From Amphibalanus amphitrite (taxonomy: Eukaryota; Arthropoda; Thecostraca; Balanomorpha; Balanidae): a stretch of DNA of 64,000 bases. The translations under genes were made by a program, and so were the position numbers. The DNA lies in contig NW_024881670.1 in assembly GCF_019059575.1 (NCBI RefSeq), positions 62,001-126,000 on the forward strand, in the 5' to 3' direction. The notes beneath the pieces were generated by a model that was given only the letters and a program-made list of their open reading frames with translations, was not told where the DNA came from and did not search any database. Of this stretch, positions 53,801-62,800 are shown piece after piece (within the stretch, counting starts at the first letter, position 1; every line of letters begins with the position of its first letter).

Positions 53801-56800
53801 TCACAATAATCACGTAGTTAATTGCATGCCTTCTTCTTTCCTCCGCCCTATCGCTTCAGCTAACCGTTCTTCACATTTCCTCCTTCACTCAGGGTCGACC
53901 AGCCCAGAAAACAACGAGCCAACTTACGACTGCAACGACATCTATGAGGATCCCAACTTGGCACAGGAGCTAGAGGTGTCAGCATATGGCAAAAGTACGA
54001 CTGTCTTTGCGGCAGATAGCAAGCCTGGTACTGGTAGCGAATCTAACCTGCTAGGCCTAAAGACGCATAGTTTGGAAAATTTAGGTGTTACTCAGACAAA
54101 TATTTCAGTCGATAATCAGTTTGCAGGAGGCAAATGCGAAGGATCGAAAGACATTCAGAAATGGAGTGTAAATAGTTCGGATAATTCCAAGGGTCCACTA
54201 TTTGATGCTGCTGTCAAGGAGCAGTGCATCATTGCATAGAAAACTGTACTGAAATAGCATTGTCGTAACCAATAGATTTGAATCCACTTCTGTTATTGGG
54301 TCAATTTCTGACCTTACCCAATCTATCTCCATATGTTAATTTCACATTGGTGTCTTTATGTAGCCTTTATGCCTCTATGTTATATTGGTGCAATGATACG
54401 AACTCAGATATTATTTAACCTAATAAAGGAGCGTTGATATTTGCAAACCTTGCATTCTATCATTTTTGTTCAGCAAATGCTGCTACCAAACTGATATCCT
54501 TTTTACACGATGGTTGTATGATGGATATTGGATACCGTCACACCGAATCGTCATTTAAGGTAAAGCAATCTTTGCTATCGGTTAATCGATTTGACTTCAA
54601 GCAGTTGGTATTCGGATCCTGCATATTTAGTAAGGGTAAGCAGTGTGAGTTGGAGTTTGGGGTGCACTTTAATTTAATTTATTGTCATACTATTTGGACT
54701 CTGGGTGTTCGTTTTTTTTGTAGCTCTAGCACGAAATTACTGGTGTGCAGCCCTGATATTTATTTGTGAATTTCATTTGTATGACATCTACGTTGATAAA
54801 AAAGATTTTCGTTGAAATAATCGTTCGATCTTCCCAAAATGCTAAGCAATCGAGGTCAATCCGCATGTTGCATGCTATTCTTCTAAGCTACACGCTTTTA
54901 GGTACATTTCTTGTACACTGTTTTTCACCTGAATCTGTCTTGGGTTGTTGTTGAGCTATCCTTCTGCACCTAATCATTTTTATATATATTTAAAATGTAG
55001 TCTTAGTTTGGCATTCATGCTTACATCTGTTGCTGGCATGCCTAGCTATTCTCGTCAATAATTTGGAAATCTTATTTTGAAGTGTTAACATTTAATACTT
55101 ACCTACTGCTCAGAAGAAAGATAATTGATATACCTAATCAATCACATGGCACTCAATTTTGCAAACATTTCGTTTTTTAAGATCTCGATAAAGACTGTAG
55201 CACGTAATTAAGTAAAATAGGCATATGTTAACCCGGCAGTTGCTGGGGTATTTCGCCACCCACCATTTGCTGGGGGGGGGGGGCGTTAAACGCCCCCCGC
55301 CGATAACTCGAGAACCAATAGGCGCAGCGAAACGCACGAGGCGGCAAACGAAAGAGCGCGATGAGACGCTTCAGATGAGTACTTTAAAGTTGAATTTTGA
55401 GGTCACAGGTCGGGTCAAAGTCAGGTCAAACACCTGAAATCGGGCTTTCAGTAGCATGGACTTCAGGACTTCGCAATGGGCGCCTCTCGCCATAAACTCT
55501 GTCAAAACGGTGCACAATCCATCTTATAAGGCCTACAAGAGTGTCAGCTCCATGTAGGGGTCAGTCAAGCATAGGTCAGGGTCAAGGTCAGGTCAACCGG
55601 GTAGGCACATATCCCCGAAAATCAAAACTGATATTCGCAGCCTGTGACACATGTCTTATAGGTTATTTGGGCGTAGAACACGATGATAACATTCATTTTA
55701 TCATATGTGTACGTGTTTGGCTCAAAAAGTTCGATTTAATAAATTCATGTATCATGGTCGTGAAGTAGTCACGAAAAATTGCCAAGATTCAGTTCAAGAT
55801 TATGGAAAATGCGAACCGATAATCAATAATCGAAGATAGCCATTTGATTGATCATGGTATTGGCAGTCTAATGGCGTTTACGGCATGTCTGTATGTTTAT
55901 TCTGTGATTTTATATGATTTTTTGAACATATGCCGTTTTTGGTCGAAAACTCGGAAATCATGACGTCACTAAAACCTTGATATCTCAAAAATTTTCTGAC
56001 CAATTTTTTTGAAACTTTGTCACAATAAACTTCAATTAATTCCCTACAGGTACCCAAAATTTGGCGCGCCTGCGGCGCGCCGTTTTTATGCTATGGCCCG
56101 GCGAAAAAAGTGGGGGCGTTTAACGCCCCCCCCCCCAGCAACTCGCGGGTTAAGTAATCCCTAACCAGAGTCCTCTAACCGTCTCTTCTCCCCCCCCCCC
56201 CTCCCCCGATCTTAGGTCACAGCGTGGTGCTACTCAACTCCTCGCCGCCGCCGGGCTCCACCAGCTCGGCAGGGTCGCGGCGCCGCTCGCCGGGGCCGGG
56301 CGGGGGCGGGGGCGGCCGCGGGCGGGTGCGCTCCCCGCCGCCCCGCCCCCGCCTGCCGCTGGACGTCCTTCGCCGTCCCGTGGCCCGTGTGAGTAGTCTG
56401 GGACGGTACGACACGCGTCACACGGCGCCCAAACCACCTGTTGATGAGTATGCGATTCATCGGAAGGCGGTGCAGGAGGCGACGAGGATAACACCCCAAC
56501 AGGTGCCGCCACTGAGGCGAGGAAGTCTCGAGTACATCGAGATTCCGCGGCATTTCAATGAGCGTGCCATCGACGTGGAGGGCGTGCCAGAGCCTCGGCC
56601 GGTCCGTCAGACGCCGCCAGAGCTGCCGGCGAAGGAGAGGAAGAGGGAGAAGAGGATTGATATTCAGTTGGAGGATGGGACAGCTCGAGGAAAGAGGGGA
56701 GGATCCGAGGAGCGAGCGCCGGCGACGACAGAGAAACATCGCTTCCTGCCCTATGATTTCTGCTCGCTGCCAAGGCCGGGAAAGCTGAAGGATTTAAAGA

Positions 56801-59800
56801 AGAAGAACACGACTGTCGTGAACATGAACGCTGACTTTGCCACACTGCCGCGACGGCCGCAGACCAGCAAAGTCACCCTCAACAGCTCACCGACTGAGGT
56901 GGCTCCCGACCCGTGGCGCGCCACCTCCGAACCAGCCTGGGAAGCTCCGATTCCCAAACCGGCCACCGCGGCGCTAGCGTCGCAGACGCCGGCTCGTGAG
57001 CCGGTCCCGTCTTCGAACGAAACGGCTAGCGATATCGCGCTGGACCAGGGGAAAATACAGCCGGAAGGCGACGACTATAAGCTGGTGTTTATCAGTTCCG
57101 ACTCTTCCAAGGAGTCTGAATTCAACTCTTCCAGCGAAATCGACAGCCCGAGAGTGCCCGGGGGAAAACAAACAACCGCCCAGTCCAGCGGGTTTGAGTC
57201 GGAGCCCGGCCACGGGTTTATCGAAGAGAGCGACTGGGATTATTATGAGCGGGGAACAAAGAAAGACGGTAAATATCTAAAACCTAAGCCGCAGGGAGAA
57301 AATCTTAGCAAGATAAAGTCACGCAAGGCAGCTCCCAAACCGGCACCAAAACCAGCACCAAAGCCCGCTACTAAGCTGGATTCGGGTAGGCCGAGTGCAA
57401 AGCCATTCCCTCCGGTGACCGGCAATGCCAACAAAATCCTATTTATTTTCGACGACGCTGACGGAGCTCCGATAGCTGAGTCCACTCCAAAATCCGTCCA
57501 GAGAAGTTCCAAGGTGGGAGATGAGTCCGATTCCCTTCGCTCGATCGACTTCAACGATGACGCAGCGCTGAGTAACATGATGCACCAAACGGAGCGGCTG
57601 CAGGCTGAGGCTGAGGCTCTCCAATCAGCTATCATGTCCTCGATGGAGCGCCCGGGTGGCGCGTCACTGGGTCAGGTGCTGGCTGATTTGGAGACACAGT
57701 CGGGAGCCGCCGGCAGTCACGATCCCTTACTGGAGCGGTATAGGAATCTGGTGCTGTCTGAGATTCGTCAGCACAGGCGGGGAAGGCGACTGAGCGCTGG
57801 AGACGCTGCTGACATGACAGCCGACGGACAGAGAATTGTCTACGGGGATAACTGCGTTAAAGTCATCATCGCTGGTGACGGGGAAGACACGCCTCCGTCA
57901 GTACCGACACAGACTGTTCCATCGTACGCGACGCTGCCGCGGCAGGTCCACCGATCGGTGACTCGTATCACTGCGCCAGTGACTCGCTCCAAGAGCTTCA
58001 CGGGGACTCGCGCCGAGGCGCCGCCCCGCAGAAAGCCTCAGCGGCACGCTAGTCTGCACGAGCGCCCTCGGCGCGCCGACCGAGCCGAGCCGACGGCGGC
58101 GAGGAGCGTCGGAGACGGCCAGGAGCCGCCGCCGGTGGCCCCGCCGCGCAGAGGACCCGTGGAAATGAGGACGGACCCTAGCGGAGCCAGCAGCTCGGAT
58201 GACGAGGAAAGGGCTCGTAATAGGAAGGCACGCGCTCTGCAGAGTTTACAAACACCGTCAGAACAGCAGCAGAAACAACAGAGGACGGCAGAGGGAGAGC
58301 TGACGGATGAGGCTCTGCAGTACCGTTCCCAGGTCACTAGTGGAGACGTACTGCAGTACTTTGAACGGCTCAAACAGTACAAACGCACCGGGCGCCGCTC
58401 GTCTGATGACGCTGAGACAAAGATAGAGTCAAACTTTCGCCGTCAGGAGGGAGCAGAGGGTCCGGAGCCGCCGATTCAGAAACCGGCTGTTGATTCTGAC
58501 CCGGAGGATATGCAGTTTATGCAGCCGGAAAAATCGTCCGAGCAGGACTGCATATCGCTATCCAATCTCACCGAAGTACCGGTGGATTCGGACTCCGAAG
58601 CAGAGGATGGGAGCGGGCCGATCGATAAAATTTCATCTGCCAGCCTGGCCCGCAGCGCGTCCGAAGACACTGTCACGAATGACATGGAATCGTGCGCGAT
58701 CGAGACGAAAGTTGACTCTGATTCTGAGATGCCCGCCGGCGAATCTAATCGGCCGGGCGCTGAGAAGAAACGCAGCGGCTCGGACAGAGGTGCGCCCAGA
58801 ATCGAGACTGAGAGTGAAAGTAGTGGCTCGGCGAAACTCTCTACTGCCGCTGCCGCCGGGCCGGGGCGGGCCGGCACGGAAACTCTCCCCCGGCCCGCGA
58901 CTCAGCCGCGGCCGCGTGCCTCTCCGGAAAAGCAGGTAAAGGGAGCCATTCAACCCCCTTCCGTGGGAGACAAACAAGGGGAGCCCTCACGGCCGGCCGG
59001 CGGCTCGGGGACCGGCTCGGGTCGCCAGGTGTCGACTGCCGGCTCCGCGCCGTCAGACAGCGCCGCGGCGCCGCCGGCCGCGACCAAAACCGGTCCTGTG
59101 CCGACCCCTGGCGCACCTGAGTCAGCCGCCCGCAGCCGGGAAACAGGCAAAAATCTAGACAATGGCCGACAGTCCTCAGACGGGCGCATGGGCGGCGAAA
59201 CGGCCGCCCGGCCGGCGCGACCTGTTGTGAAGGAGATTGGGACGAGCGTCGGCAGCGGCTCGCCAGCTAAAGCCCCGGCTCGCGAGCGGCCGGCCGTGCC
59301 CGCAAAGCCGGCAGGTATCCGGCCTCCGCGGCGCGCGGCCGGCTCCGGTGTCAGCGCGCCCGACCGCCGGCAACCCGACGACACACCTGGCGTCGAAACG
59401 GCGCAATCGATACTATCGGACGGTTCGGCCGGGCCGCCGGGACACCTGAAGCCCGGGGAGAGCGGCGGCGCGCCGGCAGCCCCGAACCCGGCCGGTGACG
59501 GCGGGAAAAACTCACCCGACGCCAAGGCCAGCGGTGACGCCGGCCCGCCGCGGGTCAGCCGTGAGCCCGCCGCGCCGGCCGCGCCGCGCCGCGCGGCAGC
59601 CGCCAGTCAGCGCGAGACCGCGAGCGGGAAAGGTGCGGCCGGTGCGAGCGGTGCGGTGAGCGAGCGGCGAGCGGCCGAGAGCGACGAGCGCTCAGTGAGT
59701 GGTGCAGACGCAGAGGCGCGTGGTTTTGTGAGTGTGATCCCTGTGGCCGGAGGTCGGCAGCCAGTGGCTGTGGCCAGTGTGAGCAGTGACCCTGGTGAGC

Positions 59801-62800
59801 CACCCGAGCCGCCCGACATACCAGCGCCCACCGTCCCGCCCGAGAAACCCGCCGGCCCGCCCTCCAACGAGGTCGAGGTCGTCACCGACGAGAAGACCAA
59901 CTCCGTGTTGGTCGCGCACACACACGGCGACGCCAACGGCATGACCACTAAGCCGCTCAACGAGCTGCGCAGTCTGATCGAGCGCTCTCGCGAGCAGCAG
60001 CAGCAGCAGGCGCGCAATGAGCTCGCCAAGCCGACCCTCGAGCGCGATTTCTCGCCTGACCCAGCCTCCAAGCTGGCTGACTACTTTGCTGGCCTGGAGG
60101 AGACGTCTGCGGCTCGGCGCTCCGCCCCGCGACGCACCCCCGAGGTCCGTCGGCACACGCGCCGCTCCCCCGACGTGGACGGTGCGTCACCGTCGTCCAC
60201 GCCGTCACGAGAAGACGACATCTCAGAGCCGCCGGGCAGTCTGGAGACCCTCCGGTCGGACGGTGTTGCCAGCGAGGCGTCCGACGACTTCGACGACGGG
60301 TTTGACTTCGGCGGACAGGATGTCGAGGCGCTCCGTGCTCGCCTTCGCGGCGATGACGGAGAAGACGACGAGTTTCACGATGATGACGAGTTCCATGACG
60401 AGAACGATTTCCGTGACGAAGACGAGCAGTTTGACTCAGACGAGCGCTACTCGAATGGCTCGTTTAGCGATGGCTCTGGCGATGAGTATGTGGAGGATGA
60501 CTTCCGCTACGCCAGACCTCTGGACTTTACTCTCACCACTATCATTGAGGAGAGCTGTGAGGACAGCGACAGCGATCGCTCCTCCACCAAGAGCGATACG
60601 CCAACCGCCAACCCGTCCAACTTCGAGAAGTACTTCCTGTTCGATCTCGGCAACGGACCGCACGATCCGAAGAAGTACGCCAATGAGGAGAGCGAATACA
60701 GCGACACATTCAGCGAGACCAACGACTCGATCTACAGCGAGTTTATTGAGGGCGAGGACGCCGATGTCGATCCGGTGGAACAAGCGTCGTCGCGGTATTT
60801 TATGAAGGGTTTTCTGGGGTTCAATCGTCAGCCGTCAATCCGCTCGGCCGCTGATGACTCAGAAAACCAAACGGACGGGAGCGGAAGCGTCGGCAGCGAC
60901 TCGGAGTGCGCTCCGTCGCCCGAGCAGCGGCGCAAGAAGGTGCCACGCTCGCGCGCGCGCATCCAGAGCGACGTCGGTGGCAGCGGTGGAGAGGTGTCGG
61001 CCCGCGAAGTTTCCGAACAGAGCGGCGATACCACCAGTGGGGAGGACGCTGTCACCGACGTGCTCGATGAGACCACTCACGAGAAGGGCGACGGCCAGGA
61101 CACCATCAAGAGGAAGAAGAAGAGGAAGCTGATGGTGACTGGCGAACAGTCCGACCGTGAGACCGGCGACAAAGCGCCGCGCCAGCTGGAGGACGTCTTT
61201 GCGTCCCCGGTGGCGAAGGCGTCGTCGGAGTCTCCGAGGCTGACGCACCATCCAAACAGTGTCGTAGCGAACTTCATCCAAATCAGCAAGACGGGTGAAG
61301 CGCATCAAAGTCGTGACAGTGGTTTTTTAGGCAGTTCCGATGACTTGCTGAAGGAGTCTGTGATCCGTGAGGCCGAGGAGCGCTCGGAGGGAGGTGGTGC
61401 GCGTGGCTCCTCCGACTCGAGTCTTTCTGACGAGGCGGGCGGTAAGGCGCTAGCCGCGTCTGTCGGTGGTTCACAGAGGACACCTAACAGCTCCGAGGAG
61501 AGTGCGAAAAAGTCCACAACAGTCGCGACCAAACCCCTTCCAGCAGTTGGGCGCTCGCCGCCCAACGGGCTGAAGAACCGTAATAAGGTCTCCAGGAAGG
61601 ACTCGTTCAACAACTGGAGCTCCGACGAGGAGACGAACATTCTGATGAGCCGCCTGCGGCACTTCTTCCGCACAACCATCTCCAACGCTCAGCGCGCCGA
61701 TCCGAACACGCCGAAGACGAAGCCGACGCCGTTCGCGCTGTTTGAAAGTGAGCTGACGCGTCTGATGAAGACCGTGCCTGGCATCAACGATGCCCAGGTG
61801 CGGGAGATCGTTGAGTACCTCAGCAGTGAGGACACATGGAGCGATTCGTACGACAGCTCCGACTACACGAGCAGTGATCTGGAGGGAGCGTACGGTGCTC
61901 TCAACCCGGCCCAGCCGGACATCATGACACAGATCCAGCAGCAGATCTCACACAGCTGCCAGCAGATCATCCAGCGATATGATCCTGCTGACACTGGCAG
62001 TGCTTCGGCCGCCCAGAAGGGCAACCTGGCCGCCTCCATCGTCGACCCTGCCGCTCAGGACTCTCTGGCCGCGTATGAGAAGCTCATGGGCAGCTTGAAG
62101 GGCCTGTCGGAGACTCCGGCTGAGCCTCCGCCAGCGTCTCCGCCGATGTTGGCCAAGGTGATGCACCACATCGGTAGGCGACTGGTGGCACTGATGCAAG
62201 AGGTATCCAGCGGCACCGAGACAGGCTCGCTCAGCGGTCAGTCTTCCGCAGCCAAGAAAGCCCGGTTTCCTCCGATGGCGCGCGTCCTTAGCAATGCCAC
62301 CGCTACCTCTAGCTCACAACGTCTTGGTAGAAAGGTTCTGCCGACGCCTGGCGATCTGGCTGCGGCCTCTGCACGAGATGCAGCCGAATTCAACAAGATC
62401 CTCCGCGACAGCAAGCGGCGGAAGAAGAAGGAGTTTGAATCGTGCCAGGACCTGGGGAAGTCGAGCTCTACCGAAGCTGCGGATGAAAAGTGGGCTCGTC
62501 TGAGCAGCAGGGTTCGCTCGGAGGGTGACGTCAGTGTCAAGTCCTCCGGCAGCGGCAGCACGCTGACCGTCGGCCAGCCGGGCAGCGAGTTCAGTTCCTC
62601 CGAGCAGGTGGACTCAGACTCGACCGTCCGGGCACCGCTGCGCTCCGCCCGCGCCCTGCCCCGCTCCCTCTCCAGCCGCTCTGTGGACGGAGATGGCCAG
62701 CGGTCCACCCTACCCCGCTCCGCACCGGCGGGGCCGCCGGACAACCCTACCGGCTCCCTGTCGCTGCCGAGGAGGGCGGCGCCTGCTCCTCTGCTCGGTG

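Larger units (their letters stand above)
52573..56215 (+). other. Intron containing the alternative last exon and two TTAA elements
   Basis: Bounded by GTAAGT and gatcttag. Besides exon 53893-54239 and elements B and C, the rest (52573-53161 and 54428-55227) is AT-rich with nothing recognised. Confidence 0.7.
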
